From Algoriphagus sp. AK58 (GTDB taxonomy: Bacteria > Bacteroidota > Bacteroidia > Cytophagales > Cyclobacteriaceae), in NCBI RefSeq assembly GCF_014324365.1, contig NZ_QEIG01000005.1, positions 248,001 to 312,000 on the forward strand: a DNA stretch of 64,000 nt, in the 5' to 3' direction. The notes below the pieces were generated by a model. That model was not told where the DNA came from. It made no database searches and worked only from the letters and a program-made list of their open reading frames with translations. This document shows positions 7,595 to 16,836 of the stretch, piece by piece. Position 1 is the stretch's first letter. Each line of letters begins with the position of its first letter. Position numbers and translations under genes: made by a program.

Positions 7595-10500
7595 TTAGTT
7601 CAAGAACTCATCGAAGGTGATGCTTACATAATACATGGTTCCTACTGTTGGGTTACCCCATGCTTGTCTGTATCCCGTATTGTTGAACAAGTTGGTTCCA
7701 CCAAATTTCAAGATGGACTTGATTGGCTTCATTTTGTAGCTCAACTGAGCATCGAAGGTACCGAAAGCAGGCATTACAGAAAGCTGCTGAGAAGATACCG
7801 CAGGAGCCACGAATGAAGATTGCCATACAAATTCTCCTTGCCATCTGTAAGAAACGGCAAAACCGATGTTTTTAGCCACTTCGCGGTTAGCAAAATTGAT
7901 TACATAGCGATACTCTGGCGTGTTGAAAGAAGGCTGGAATCCAGTTTCGGCCAATTCGTCCAAATTGCTAAGGGTGTTGTAAGAAACGTTACCACCAAGA
8001 GAGTAATTCTTCGGAAGCTTATAATCCGCACCGAAAGCCCATCCCCAAGAGTTAATGATCTCAGTTCTGTTTACAGGCATGGAATAGATCGCTCTTCCAC
8101 CCGGACCAACTCCAATGAGATTCAAGCCTGTAATCGTATTGGGGCCCTGAGAACCTGTGGCAGGATTACCGTCTTGAACTAGTACCTGACCGCCGATGAA
8201 GTTTTCAAATCGATTGAAATAGGCATACGTGTCAATCAACAATCTATTGGCAAATAAGCCTTTATAGCCGATTTCAAATGACTTTACTACTTCAGGTTTA
8301 AACGTGGTTTGTTCAAATGGAGTGAGTTTATCAAGGTTTGCGGTAGAGGCGTTGGCTGGAACAATAGTAGCGGCATACTTGGGAACTAAAGTTGGAACCA
8401 AAGCAGCAATCGCTGCAGGAGCCTGAGAAGGAGGAATCAATCCTTGTTGAACCTGCTGAGTCACTATTGCAGTAGCTTCTGCAATGGCGAGTTGTGTTGA
8501 TTGTTGAATACTTTGTTGGTAAACAGGGGACCCTGGTCGTGTATCAGCCGATACTGCAGCCCCAAAATTCTGTACCGTTGCCAAAGAGTAAACCGGGTTT
8601 CCGGAGAAATTATATCTATCTCTCAAGATGGGCAATCCACCGATCAATCTTGCTTGAGGAGTCACCAGATCAATGTATTGATCTTGAGTGGTTGGGATAC
8701 GGAAGCCAGTCTGATAGGATGCTCTGAAGTTGTGATTTCCGGCAGAATAAACCCCAGAAACTCTAGGAGACCATTGTCCTTCAAAGTTTTCATTTTTGTC
8801 GTATCTCAGAGAAGCGGTCAATTTGAATTTATCATCAAACAGCTTTTTAGTTCCTTGTAGGTAACCGCCGTATTCGTTGATTCTGAATTCATTTCCTGCC
8901 TCATCTACAGCAAAAAGGGTTTTTTCTGAGTTCAAGGCATAGATCCTATAGTTTGCCCCCATGACAAAATCCGCAAACTTGATTCCGGTAAAGGAATAAG
9001 AACCTTCAAAATGGTAGAGGTTTGTTTTATCCACAAACTGGGAACCTATGTTTCTTGGAATATTCAGGAATTGGCCTGGAATAGGAGTAGAGGTGGTATT
9101 TTTCAAGGCTTGGTTGAACTCAGCAGATCCTGGAAGGAATCTTCCCTGGTCTGCCACGTTTCTTCCCTGAAGGTGAGCAGCCTCATCTGTAAGACCTTGA
9201 AGTTTAGCTTGGGTAAATGCTCCTACATATTGAGCATACCATAATTCAGAAGGCTTCCAAGCTTCATTGATGGCGTTGGCAGCAATACCGACTGCAAAAG
9301 CATCACCTGATCGCTCCTGAGTTGTGTAAGCTCTCACAAACCAGTTAGCTCCTTTCAATTCCGCCTTGTATTGGCCCAAGTTAAAGTTGGCAATGGAATA
9401 ACGGTCGGCACCGGTATACACTGTGGTACCATAGCCATAGTTTCCTTGAAGAATCGCTTCCACTCGGTCATTAATTCTCCAATGCAAAGCAGCATTAAAT
9501 TTCAAGGATTTGGTATTGTAATCAGCCAAATCTCTTTCAGCGTACCCTGTTCTTGATACAGGTGTCTGTGGGATCAATGGAAGGGCCGCCGCTGGCAAAA
9601 GGCCTCGCTGAATCAAACTCTGTGCAACAGAATAAATGTTTTGCGTACCCTCATCACCATAAATATTTACACCGTTATATCCTGGATTGTTAACTCTGGA
9701 ACCAGTCTCAATAGTGGAACCATTGAGTAGCGATTGATCTCTGAAATCATTTGCCTGCCAATCGTCAGCAGCCAGGTACGCCATATTTACTTTGAAGGCG
9801 ACTTTGTCGCTAAGTGCTTTGGCGTAACGCGCACTGAAGTCATAAAATCCAGTGCCTGGAGTAGATCTGCTATCCTCATTCATGAATCCTGTTCTGAGGT
9901 TAGCAGAGAGTCCCTGATACTGGAATGGATTTTTGGAAGTCATCAACAAAATACCGTTGATGGCATTTGGTCCATAAAGAGCGGAGGAAGCACCAGGAAG
10001 TAATTCCACACTTTCCAAGTCCAATTCGGAAATACCCACAATGTTCCCCACGGAGAAGTTCAAACCTGGGGCCTGATTGTCCATACCATCGATCATTTGT
10101 ACGGTTCGCACGTTTCCGTTGGCATTAAAACCACGAGTGTTGAAAGACTTAAAGGTCAAAGACTGAGTACTCATCTCCACTCCCTTCATGTTATTCAAGG
10201 CATCATAAAAACTCGCTTGAGGCACTTCTCTGATCGCTATGATGTCCATTTTCTCAACAGATACCGGAGATTTCATAATGCTTTCCTCCACACGGGAAGC
10301 AGAAATGACCACCTCTTGGCCCATAATGGAAGATTCGGCAAGTTCCACGGTAAGATTGGACATACCCCCTGTAACTTCTACCTCCTTCGAATTGTAACCC
10401 ACCATGGAGAAGATCAAGGTAAAGGGAGGTGCCTGATTCACATTTAGGGTGAATTTTCCGGAAAGGTCAGTGATCGTGCCGATTACTTTTCCTTTCACAA

Positions 10501-10651
10501 TGATATTCACCCCTACCAAGGTTTCCTTAGTGTCGGCATCTGTGACCGTTCCGGAGATGGTCGTCTGGGCTAGTGCTATTGTAGTTCCCAAGGAAACTAA
10601 CAATACCAATGAAAACACTGAGCCCCAGATTTTTCTGGTAAAATTTTTCAT
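7595..10651 (-). CDS. TonB-dependent outer-membrane receptor with CarboxypepD_reg-like domain
   Basis: A 1018-residue receptor importing an unknown ligand across the outer membrane with TonB energy. Order of domains: signal peptide (1-29), a carboxypeptidase-regulatory-like beta-sandwich (about 30-115, ISGTVTDADTKETLVGVNI), plug (about 130-245, including IDGMDNQAPG and SSALYGPNAINGILLMTSK), then the barrel ending in an aromatic strand (TMYYVSITFDEFLN). No SusD gene is adjacent and the SusC plug signature is absent, so this is a classic receptor rather than a SusC. Residues about 700-770 form a long Ala/Gln/Pro-rich insertion in the barrel. The gene is monocistronic. Confidence 0.88.
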   Translation of the reverse strand: MKNFTRKIWGSVFSLVLLVSLGTTIALAQTTISGTVTDADTKETLVGVNIIVKGKVIGTITDLSGKFTLNVNQAPPFTLIFSMVGYNSKEVEVTGGMSNLTVELAESSIMGQEVVISASRVEESIMKSPVSVEKMDIIAIREVPQASFYDALNNMKGVEMSTQSLTFKSFNTRGFNANGNVRTVQMIDGMDNQAPGLNFSVGNIVGISELDLESVELLPGASSALYGPNAINGILLMTSKNPFQYQGLSANLRTGFMNEDSRSTPGTGFYDFSARYAKALSDKVAFKVNMAYLAADDWQANDFRDQSLLNGSTIETGSRVNNPGYNGVNIYGDEGTQNIYSVAQSLIQRGLLPAAALPLIPQTPVSRTGYAERDLADYNTKSLKFNAALHWRINDRVEAILQGNYGYGTTVYTGADRYSIANFNLGQYKAELKGANWFVRAYTTQERSGDAFAVGIAANAINEAWKPSELWYAQYVGAFTQAKLQGLTDEAAHLQGRNVADQGRFLPGSAEFNQALKNTTSTPIPGQFLNIPRNIGSQFVDKTNLYHFEGSYSFTGIKFADFVMGANYRIYALNSEKTLFAVDEAGNEFRINEYGGYLQGTKKLFDDKFKLTASLRYDKNENFEGQWSPRVSGVYSAGNHNFRASYQTGFRIPTTQDQYIDLVTPQARLIGGLPILRDRYNFSGNPVYSLATVQNFGAAVSADTRPGSPVYQQSIQQSTQLAIAEATAIVTQQVQQGLIPPSQAPAAIAALVPTLVPKYAATIVPANASTANLDKLTPFEQTTFKPEVVKSFEIGYKGLFANRLLIDTYAYFNRFENFIGGQVLVQDGNPATGSQGPNTITGLNLIGVGPGGRAIYSMPVNRTEIINSWGWAFGADYKLPKNYSLGGNVSYNTLSNLDELAETGFQPSFNTPEYRYVINFANREVAKNIGFAVSYRWQGEFVWQSSFVAPAVSSQQLSVMPAFGTFDAQLSYKMKPIKSILKFGGTNLFNNTGYRQAWGNPTVGTMYYVSITFDEFLN

Positions 10652-10924
10652 AGGCTATTTTGTGATTTTTTTAGGATGATGTTTGAAGCTTTATCACAAT
10701 AAATCAATTCCTCGAAATTTATAGTAAAAAGGCAATTTTCAATTAAGTTGCCCTAAAAAAAATAAGTAAATATCAGTGTTCAAAAATGGCTGAAATTGGA
10801 AACTGAGGGCTCTTTTTAAGTAAAACGTTAACAAATAGCAGGTTCTATTAATAATTAATAATTACTCTTTCAGTTTTATTGGAAATTCATTAAATAATAT
10901 TTTTTTAAAAGATTTTTTACCAAA
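10652..10924. other. AT-rich promoter region of the TonB receptor gene
   Basis: This spacer separates the receptor start from the terminator of the gldC operon. It is very AT-rich. On the minus strand a TTTTTGAACAC and a TATTTTTT about 16 bases apart loosely resemble -33 and -7 elements, but the match is imperfect. No riboswitch-like folding or open frame was seen. Confidence 0.35.
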
Positions 10925-10951
10925 CAAAAAAGCCCATTTTTATAATGGGCT
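10925..10951 (-). terminator. Terminator of the pdeM-to-gldC operon
   Basis: On the minus strand the stem AGCCCATT/AATGGGCT is followed by TTTTTT shortly after the gldC stop. It closes the eight-gene operon that begins at pdeM. Confidence 0.85.
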
Positions 10952-10978
10952 CAAATCAAAATATGGGAAATTAAAGTA

Positions 10979-11320
10979 TTATATACTTTTCTTATTCTCT
11001 TCATTGACATGCTTCACGAGTCGGTCACAAAGGTCTTTCATTTCTTCAGACATGTACTCATCTCCGGTACTATTTAGGATAGTCTGTGCCATGCCCCCGA
11101 TAATATCGATATAGAAGCGCTTCATTTCTACAACTGACATGTCTTCTGTCCAAAGGTCAATTCTCAATGTAGAATGATTCAGGTTATCCCAAACATTCAG
11201 ACTGATACTTTTGGTAGATTCCAGGCCTTCTGCCTCCTTATCCGAAGCATCCCACTGAATGGCCTTTGGGAGATTATTTGCATCCAGTTCGACCTGGAAT
11301 TTGATTTCTGACTTTTTCAT
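10979..11320 (-). CDS. gldC: Gliding motility protein GldC
   Basis: A 113-residue cytoplasmic protein of the GldC family, a Bacteroidota-specific accessory of the gliding machinery and type 9 secretion. Recognisable family stretches are MKKSEIKFQVELDANNLP at the start, LRIDLWTEDMSVVEMKRFY and IIGGMAQTILNSTGD. The ATG at 11320 gives the standard family N-terminus; the longer frame to 11356 is unnecessary. It is the last gene of the operon, 57 bases after scoB. No other gld gene is in the window, so gliding itself cannot be inferred. Confidence 0.9.
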   Translation of the reverse strand: MKKSEIKFQVELDANNLPKAIQWDASDKEAEGLESTKSISLNVWDNLNHSTLRIDLWTEDMSVVEMKRFYIDIIGGMAQTILNSTGDEYMSEEMKDLCDRLVKHVNEENKKSI

Positions 11321-11377
11321 TTTTTGGAATTTTATCGGGAAACCTTCCTTAGGCATTACTGGTTCCCGACTGCGAAA

Positions 11378-12037
11378 TTAATCGAAAATCATTTCAGGAA
11401 TTTCTCCTTCGATGATCAATTTGCCGGCAGTTTTTGACTGAATTTCTTCCACAGTCACTCCAGGTGCACGCTCTTTAAGAATAAATCCTCCTTGTGGAGC
11501 TATTTCAAGCACTGCTAGATCAGAGACAATTTTCTTGACACATTTGATCCCTGTAATCGGAAGAGTGCAAGAGGGCAGTAGCTTGGATTGCCCATCTTTG
11601 GAGCAATGTTGCATAGCTACGATGATGTTTTTGGCTGAAGCTACCAAATCCATCGCTCCTCCCATCCCTTTCACCATTTTACCGGGAATCTTCCAGTTGG
11701 CGATATCCCCGTTTTCAGAGACTTCCATGGCTCCTAAAATCGTAAGATGAACGTGACCTCCTCTAATCATGGCAAATGATTCTGCTGAGTTAAACAATGC
11801 CGAACCCGGAACCATCGTGATCGTTTGCTTTCCTGCATTGATCAGATCAGGATCAACCAGATCTTCGGTAGGGAAGGGGCCTATTCCCAAAAGGCCATTT
11901 TCTGACTGAAGGACCACATCCAGGTGGGAGGGAATATAATTGGCAACAAGGGTAGGGATGCCGATTCCCAGATTTATATACTGCCCGTTTTTCACCTCTT
12001 TGGCGATTCGTTGGGCGATTTGTTCTTTCGTTAACAT
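11378..12037 (-). CDS. scoB: 3-oxoacid CoA-transferase subunit B
   Basis: The 219-residue beta subunit of a class I CoA-transferase of the succinyl-CoA:3-ketoacid type, which moves CoA from succinyl-CoA to acetoacetate in ketone-body or short-chain acid use. The catalytic glutamate is Glu46 in SENG; INLGIGIPTLV precedes it. The ATG at 12037 matches the family N-terminus (MLTKEQIAQRIA); the upstream in-frame codons to 12073 lie in the heptamer-repeat spacer. It follows scoA by 64 bases, a gap filled by repeated heptamers. Substrate choice (acetoacetate or other 3-oxoacids) is inferred. Confidence 0.9.
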   Translation of the reverse strand: MLTKEQIAQRIAKEVKNGQYINLGIGIPTLVANYIPSHLDVVLQSENGLLGIGPFPTEDLVDPDLINAGKQTITMVPGSALFNSAESFAMIRGGHVHLTILGAMEVSENGDIANWKIPGKMVKGMGGAMDLVASAKNIIVAMQHCSKDGQSKLLPSCTLPITGIKCVKKIVSDLAVLEIAPQGGFILKERAPGVTVEEIQSKTAGKLIIEGEIPEMIFD

Positions 12038-12050
12038 TTGGGTTTTTTCT

Positions 12051-12104
12051 AAGATCCAAGACTTAAGAAGCAAGAAAAAATAAAATCCGACTTCTTCTTA
12101 CTTA
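12051..12104. repeat. Heptamer-periodic array between scoA and scoB
   Basis: Four back-to-back heptamers beginning AAG (AAGATCC, AAGACTT, AAGAAGC, AAGAAAA; 12051-12078) are followed by a spacer containing AAAATCCGAC. An opposite-sense arm CTTCTTCTTACTTATT then reads as AAG heptamers on the other strand. Within an operon, it would put an imperfect stem between the two subunits' reading frames. Confidence 0.55.
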
Positions 12105-12800
12105 TTTTTTAGAGATAGTTCTTTGTTCAATCCGCTTTTCGTAGTCTTTACCTTGGAAAACGCGCTGAACATAGATTCCAGGAGTGTGAATCTGATTGGG
12201 ATCCAATTCACCTGCAGGTACTAGCTCTTCCACTTCCGCAATGGTGATTTTACCAGCAGCTGCCATCATAGGATTGAAGTTTCTTGCTGTTCCCCTGAAA
12301 ATCAAATTTCCGGCGGTATCACCTTTCCAGGCTTTTACCAAAGAAAAATCAGCTTTCAGCCAGCGCTCCATCAAATATAATTTCCCATCAAACTCCCGTG
12401 TTTCTTTTCCCTCTGCCACTTCAGTGCCTACACCGGCAGGGGTAAAAAATGCTGGTATGCCGGCACCGCCTGCCCGAACACGCTCGGCCAAGGTGCCTTG
12501 GGGAATAAGTTCCACTTCCAATTCTCCACTTAATAGTTGGCGCTCAAATTCTGCATTTTCTCCCACATAGCTGGAAATCATCTTTTTCACCATTCTTTTT
12601 TTAAGTAGCAGACCAATTCCGAAATCGTCGACTCCGGCATTGTTTGACACAATGGTAAGTCCGTTGATATCCTTTTCAAGAAGGGCTGAAATGCAATTTT
12701 CGGGAATACCGCTCAGTCCAAATCCCCCCATCATCAGGAAGGCACCGCTGGGAATATCTGCCACAGCTTCCCGGGCATCTTTGACAGTTTTGTTGATCAT
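12102..12800 (-). CDS. scoA: 3-oxoacid CoA-transferase subunit A
   Basis: The 232-residue alpha subunit, partner of the downstream scoB product. Family landmarks are the glycine-rich [16 protein letters not shown] near residue 25, which binds Co[23 protein letters not shown] near 115, and [16 protein letters not shown] near 170. It starts 11 bases after the ribF stop and is therefore co-transcribed with riboflavin-kinase and tRNA-modification genes with no obvious functional link. Confidence 0.92.
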   Translation of the reverse strand: MINKTVKDAREAVADIPSGAFLMMGGFGLSGIPENCISALLEKDINGLTIVSNNAGVDDFGIGLLLKKRMVKKMISSYVGENAEFERQLLSGELEVELIPQGTLAERVRAGGAGIPAFFTPAGVGTEVAEGKETREFDGKLYLMERWLKADFSLVKAWKGDTAGNLIFRGTARNFNPMMAAAGKITIAEVEELVPAGELDPNQIHTPGIYVQRVFQGKDYEKRIEQRTISKK

Positions 12801-12811
12801 TATAGTTGGGT

Positions 12812-13735
12812 TTATAGTAGTGACTTAGCTGTTTTCTGATCCTGGATCAGTTGGTTTTTTAAAGCCTCCAGACTTTCAAACTTTTTCTCTTCCCGGATAA
12901 ACTCTCTGAAATAAATGGTAATCAGCTTATTATAAAGATCACCCTGGAAATCAAACAGGTGGGCTTCCACTGTCTTTCTCGAACCATCTACTGTGGGCCT
13001 GTTGCCAATATTAAGCATGGCTTTATACAACAGACCGTCTACCTTAGCCTCCACTGCATAAACGCCGTCATGGGGGATAAGTTTGTAATCATTGGGAATA
13101 TGGATGTTGGCTGTAGGAAAACCAATTGATCTGCCGATTTGCTGGCCTTTGACGACCAAGCCGTTCAATTCATAAGGTCTGCCCAAGTAATTTGTAGCGG
13201 TCTTGATATCTCCCGATTCCAGAGCTTTGCGGATTTTAGTGCTTGAGACTCCAATATCATCCACATCCTGTCGTGAGATTTCTTCCAAATCAAATCCCAA
13301 CTCCTGACTATGATCCTGTAAGTATTCAAAGCTTCCTTCACGGTTTTTTCCAAACCGATGATCATATCCGATTACCAGTTTCTTGGTTTGGATTTTTTCA
13401 ACCAAAATCTTCTTGATAAACTCTTCAGAAGACATTTGCGAAAATTCCTGGGTAAAAGGAATTGTAACTAAATGGTCTATTCCAAATTGTCTCAGTAAGT
13501 TAGCCTTTTCTTCAAAAGTGGAGAGTAGCCGAAGGTGGTGTTCGGTCGGATAAAGGACTAATCTCGGATGGGGCCAAAAGGTAATCAGGACCGTTTCACC
13601 CTCAATGGCTCGTGCAATTTCTCGTATCCTGTGAATGATTTTTTGGTGGCCAAGGTGGACTCCGTCAAAAGTACCCGATGTGACAACTGCATTGGGAACG
13701 GGATGAAATCCTTCTAAACCTTCATAGATTTTCAT
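12812..13735 (-). CDS. ribF: Bifunctional riboflavin kinase / FAD synthetase
   Basis: A 307-residue enzyme that phosphorylates riboflavin to FMN and adenylylates it to FAD. The N-terminal nucleotidyltransferase domain has [14 protein letters not shown] (about residues 22-35) and the [14 protein letters not shown] loop. The C-terminal flavokinase has [11 protein letters not shown] near 190. The ATG at 13735 is preferred over the upstream one at 13759 because it places the adenylyltransferase motif at the usual distance. It overlaps the truB end by 14 bases, suggesting translational coupling. Confidence 0.94.
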   Translation of the reverse strand: MKIYEGLEGFHPVPNAVVTSGTFDGVHLGHQKIIHRIREIARAIEGETVLITFWPHPRLVLYPTEHHLRLLSTFEEKANLLRQFGIDHLVTIPFTQEFSQMSSEEFIKKILVEKIQTKKLVIGYDHRFGKNREGSFEYLQDHSQELGFDLEEISRQDVDDIGVSSTKIRKALESGDIKTATNYLGRPYELNGLVVKGQQIGRSIGFPTANIHIPNDYKLIPHDGVYAVEAKVDGLLYKAMLNIGNRPTVDGSRKTVEAHLFDFQGDLYNKLITIYFREFIREEKKFESLEALKNQLIQDQKTAKSLL

Positions 13736-14405
13736 GTTGCCGAGCTTTAATTTCTTCAACTAAGGCGAGGACATTCTTAGCTTCTGTTAGCCTAAATTCG
13801 CCTATTCTGGTTCGACAAAGTGTTTTCAAATAGGCACCTACTCCTAGTATTTCGCCCAAATCCCGGGCAAGACTTCGGATATAGGTTCCCTTGGAACAGG
13901 AAATTCGAAAATCTACCTCATTTCCTTCGAATCCAGTGATTTCAAATTCCCTTACTTCAACTGGCCTGGCTTCCATTTTGACTTCTTTTCCGGCTCGTGC
14001 AGATTCATAGACCCGCTTGCCATCCACCTTGATCGCAGAATGCATAGGCGGTACCTGAAAGATGTTTCCAGTGAGTTGTCTAGCTGCTTCTTTTACCTGT
14101 TCTAAAGTAATGTGCGAGGGATCGGCAACTGGGACAACAGGCTTTTCCAAATCAAATGACTCGGTGGTAGCTCCAATGACAAAGGTTCCAGTGTATTCCT
14201 TTTCTTGACCCATAAAGGTCTCAATCTGTTTGGTCATTTTGCCTGTACAGACGATCAGGAGGCCAGTCGCCAAAGGGTCTAAAGTACCTGCATGCCCTAC
14301 TTTTTTGATTCGAAGGGCATTTCTGACTTTTTTGACCACATCAAATGAGGTCCAATCCAGAGGTTTGTCGATCAGAAAAACTTCTCCGTATGCTTCTTGC
14401 TGCAT
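13722..14405 (-). CDS. truB: tRNA pseudouridine(55) synthase TruB
   Basis: A 227-residue enzyme forming the conserved pseudouridine 55 in the T loop of tRNAs. The catalytic aspartate is Asp43 in [42 protein letters not shown] and [15 protein letters not shown] follow in family order. It lacks the C-terminal PUA domain of the longer enterobacterial protein, as is common in this phylum. It precedes ribF in an overlapping arrangement. Confidence 0.95.
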   Translation of the reverse strand: MQQEAYGEVFLIDKPLDWTSFDVVKKVRNALRIKKVGHAGTLDPLATGLLIVCTGKMTKQIETFMGQEKEYTGTFVIGATTESFDLEKPVVPVADPSHITLEQVKEAARQLTGNIFQVPPMHSAIKVDGKRVYESARAGKEVKMEARPVEVREFEITGFEGNEVDFRISCSKGTYIRSLARDLGEILGVGAYLKTLCRTRIGEFRLTEAKNVLALVEEIKARQHENL

Positions 14406-14445
14406 GGGTGATTAATAAGCTTTCTGGAGGAAAGCAGTTGAGGAA

Positions 14446-14655
14446 TTAGCTTTTTTCTGACTTTGCAAAAATTGCGTAGAATTCAAAAATAAATCCGGCC
14501 AAGGTTACAATAGGACCGATAGTCAGACCCAAAATCCCATTCCCATGGGGTTCCCCATCCATTCCGATCAAAATAAAACCCAAGACAATAAGTCCTAAGC
14601 CGATCAGCATGAGGCGGTAGTTTTTTTTGGAAAAAGGAAACGATGAATTGCTCAT
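14446..14655 (-). CDS. DUF3098 small membrane protein
   Basis: A 69-residue protein with two predicted transmembrane helices (LMLIGLGLIVLGFILIGM and GLTIGPIVTLAGFIFEFYAI) and a short cytoplasmic N-terminus (FPFSKKNYRL). It belongs to the Bacteroidota family DUF3098, regularly found directly after ftsX, as here with a three-base gap. This conserved pairing suggests a cell-division or envelope role, but no function is known. Confidence 0.85.
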   Translation of the reverse strand: MSNSSFPFSKKNYRLMLIGLGLIVLGFILIGMDGEPHGNGILGLTIGPIVTLAGFIFEFYAIFAKSEKS

Positions 14656-14658
14656 GAT

Positions 14659-15549
14659 TTAATAAAGTTCGTCCAAGGACATGTTTAAATATTTATTGAC
14701 TGCACGCAAAGTGCTGAGGGTTGATAAAATGCCTCCGAAAATGATTAATCCGGCAAAAAGAATCAGCATCCATTCCAGATTTTGAAGCATCGCAAAACCT
14801 TCGATATTGGCTTGGGTGTATTGGATGATTGCAAATAAAATTCCGGAAGCCGCTAATCCTGCCAGCATTCCAAAGAAAAAAGCACGAATTAGAAAAGGTT
14901 TTCGGATAAACCCTCGTGTAGCACCGACCAATTGCATGGAACGAATCAGAAAGCGCTGAGAGAACAAAGCCAATCTGATGGTATTATTGATCAACATCAC
15001 CACAGTGATAATGAGAATCAAAATAAAGCCTCCCATGACGATACTTACTTTCAGGAGGTTTTTGTTGATCGAGTCTACTAAATCGGTCATGTAGGAAACC
15101 TCAAAAACGCCCGGCAAAGCTTCTAATTCCTTGGCTATCAAATCAATTTGCTCTGAACTCTGAAACTCCTCAGCAACAGAAAACACGAAACTGTCACGCA
15201 AAGGGTTGTCCTCTAGAAACTTGGTAAAGTCTTCACCGGTATTTTGTACAAAGGTGGCTGCCGCCTCCTCATCGGAAATAAATCGTAAGGTCGACGTATC
15301 GGATTTGATCAGGATAAATGGCCTTGAAGAAATATTTTTTTGAAGTTCGCTCAATTCCTCCTCCGGGAGATTTTTATCTAAGAAAACCTGAATTTCCACA
15401 TTTTCCCGGATCATTTTGGTCAATGATTTGGCTTGAATCAAAATGATTCCAAACAATCCAACAATAAAAAGTGAAAGTGTAGTGCTGAAAAGCACACTGC
15501 CAAATTTGAAATAGCCTAATGTTTTTTTCTTTCTTGAAGGACTAGCCAT
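14659..15549 (-). CDS. ftsX: FtsX-like cell-division permease
   Basis: A 296-residue FtsX homologue. With FtsE it forms the divisome ABC complex that activates peptidoglycan hydrolases. Topology matches: cytoplasmic basic N-terminus (SPSRKKKTLGYFKFG), one helix (about 18-40), a periplasmic domain to about 170, then three helices with the family stretch SQRFLIRSMQLVGATRGFIRKPF between helices 2 and 3. The usual ftsE partner is not in the window. It is the second gene of the operon, 42 bases after pdeM. Confidence 0.92.
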   Translation of the reverse strand: MASPSRKKKTLGYFKFGSVLFSTTLSLFIVGLFGIILIQAKSLTKMIRENVEIQVFLDKNLPEEELSELQKNISSRPFILIKSDTSTLRFISDEEAAATFVQNTGEDFTKFLEDNPLRDSFVFSVAEEFQSSEQIDLIAKELEALPGVFEVSYMTDLVDSINKNLLKVSIVMGGFILILIITVVMLINNTIRLALFSQRFLIRSMQLVGATRGFIRKPFLIRAFFFGMLAGLAASGILFAIIQYTQANIEGFAMLQNLEWMLILFAGLIIFGGILSTLSTLRAVNKYLNMSLDELY

Positions 15550-15591
15550 GGATTACAAAATTCAGGTCAAAAATAGAAAAGCCATCGGGAT

Positions 15592-16290
15592 TTAACCAAT
15601 CGATGTGCCAGAAAGGATGGGAATCACTTTTTCCCCCGAAATTCCCCAGATTAAATCGTCTTCTTTGGGTTCGATCAAGGCTAAACCGGTGAAATTTCCA
15701 AAACTCGGCAAAATCAAAGTGGAACCTGACCAAAAAAAACAGGGAATACGAACGGATTGACGAGCTTTTCCTCTCAATAAGATACCCGGATGAAGGTGTC
15801 CGCAGATGTTAAGGACTCCTTCTGTCTTGGGCTGCAAAGGCTCATGGGAAAGAGCAAAAGATTCTATCAGAAGCGGTTCTTTATGGATTTTTAACACCGA
15901 CTGATGATAAATAGAAGGAGGAAGGATGTCATGATTTCCCATGACTAGGTGAAATTCAGTTTCGGAAAATTCAAGAAGAAAAGAGTTAAGCACTTCCCAT
16001 TGTTCATTCCAGACACTATGGAAAAGGTCTCCCAGAAAGTAGGTGTGCAGGGGCCGAATTGTTTGGTGAAGTTTTTCCAGTCTTTTGAAGTCTGTTTCAT
16101 GGACAGGTTCAGGAATGGGTATTCCGGATTTGCGAAAGTGCGCTGCTTTTCCAAAGTGTAAATCAGCAATCAGTAGAATATTCAATTCCTTGATCCATAG
16201 TGCTTTTTCAGGTAAAAGCATCAAGGAAAATCCATTGAAATCGACAAAATCAGCTTTTAGGTTCACTTTAAAATTTCCTACTTCCCTCAT
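15592..16290 (-). CDS. pdeM: Ligase-associated DNA-damage endonuclease PdeM (metallophosphoesterase)
   Basis: A 232-residue calcineurin-type phosphoesterase of the PdeM family. All metal-binding motifs are visible: ADLHFGK, GDLFHS, GNHD, SHEP and GHLHP. PdeM genes commonly accompany a DNA ligase, an Lhr-like helicase and an exonuclease as a repair island; none of these is adjacent here. The ATG at 16290 is preferred because the longer frame to 16353 would overlap the divergent DUF2147 gene. It heads the operon that ends at gldC. The DNA substrate is inferred from the family. Confidence 0.85.
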   Translation of the reverse strand: MREVGNFKVNLKADFVDFNGFSLMLLPEKALWIKELNILLIADLHFGKAAHFRKSGIPIPEPVHETDFKRLEKLHQTIRPLHTYFLGDLFHSVWNEQWEVLNSFLLEFSETEFHLVMGNHDILPPSIYHQSVLKIHKEPLLIESFALSHEPLQPKTEGVLNICGHLHPGILLRGKARQSVRIPCFFWSGSTLILPSFGNFTGLALIEPKEDDLIWGISGEKVIPILSGTSIG

Positions 16291-16338
16291 AACAATTTCA
16301 AAGCTATTCGTATTTAAGCATATCAAACCGATGTTTTT

Positions 16339-16782
16339 ATGAAAATGCGACAATTTACTTCAGTACTTATCCTATTGATGGTGGCCATTCCAACCATTTC
16401 CATGGCACAGACTGAAAGCGCTATTTTAGGGGTATGGTATAACACTGAAAAAACCGCCCAAGTCGAAATTTTAAAAAAGGGTTCTGAATTTGTCGGAAAA
16501 ATTGTCTGGCTAAAGGATCCCAATCCGGATGGAAAACCTGCCACCGACAAGCAAAACTCAGATCCAAAATTAAAAACCAGACCCTTGTTAGGCTTGCCTC
16601 TTCTCACTGGACTTAAGTATTCTTCAGGGATTTGGAAAGGAGGGGAAATCTATGACCCGCAATCAGGAAAGACCTATTCCTGTGAACTGAAACTCAAATC
16701 TCCTGAAATTTTGGAAGTAAAAGGGTACCTCGGGTTTTCTTTTGTAGGACGGACAGTCGAGTGGACAAAAGTGAAAAAGTAG
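16339..16782 (+). CDS. Secreted DUF2147 protein
   Basis: A 147-residue protein with a signal peptide (cleavage after MAQ near residue 24) and one DUF2147 domain: GVWYNTEKTAQVEILKKG, GKIVWLKDPNPDGKPATD, then GGEIYDPQSGKTYSCELKL and GFSFVGRTVEWTKV. Members are small periplasmic beta-rich proteins of unknown role. The start is either the ATG at 16339 or the one six bases later. Divergent from pdeM, 48 bases apart, so the two share a regulatory region. Confidence 0.88.
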   Translation: MKMRQFTSVLILLMVAIPTISMAQTESAILGVWYNTEKTAQVEILKKGSEFVGKIVWLKDPNPDGKPATDKQNSDPKLKTRPLLGLPLLTGLKYSSGIWKGGEIYDPQSGKTYSCELKLKSPEILEVKGYLGFSFVGRTVEWTKVKK

Positions 16783-16784
16783 TT

Positions 16785-16820
16785 AAAAAAGGCCTGTAGT
16801 ATAACCCCACAGGCCTTTTT
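16785..16820. terminator. Bidirectional terminator between DUF2147 gene and metX
   Basis: Stem GGCCTGT/ACAGGCC with A6 before and T5 after, between convergent genes; it can serve both strands. Confidence 0.82.
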
Positions 16821-16836
16821 AGTGATAGACTTTCTC

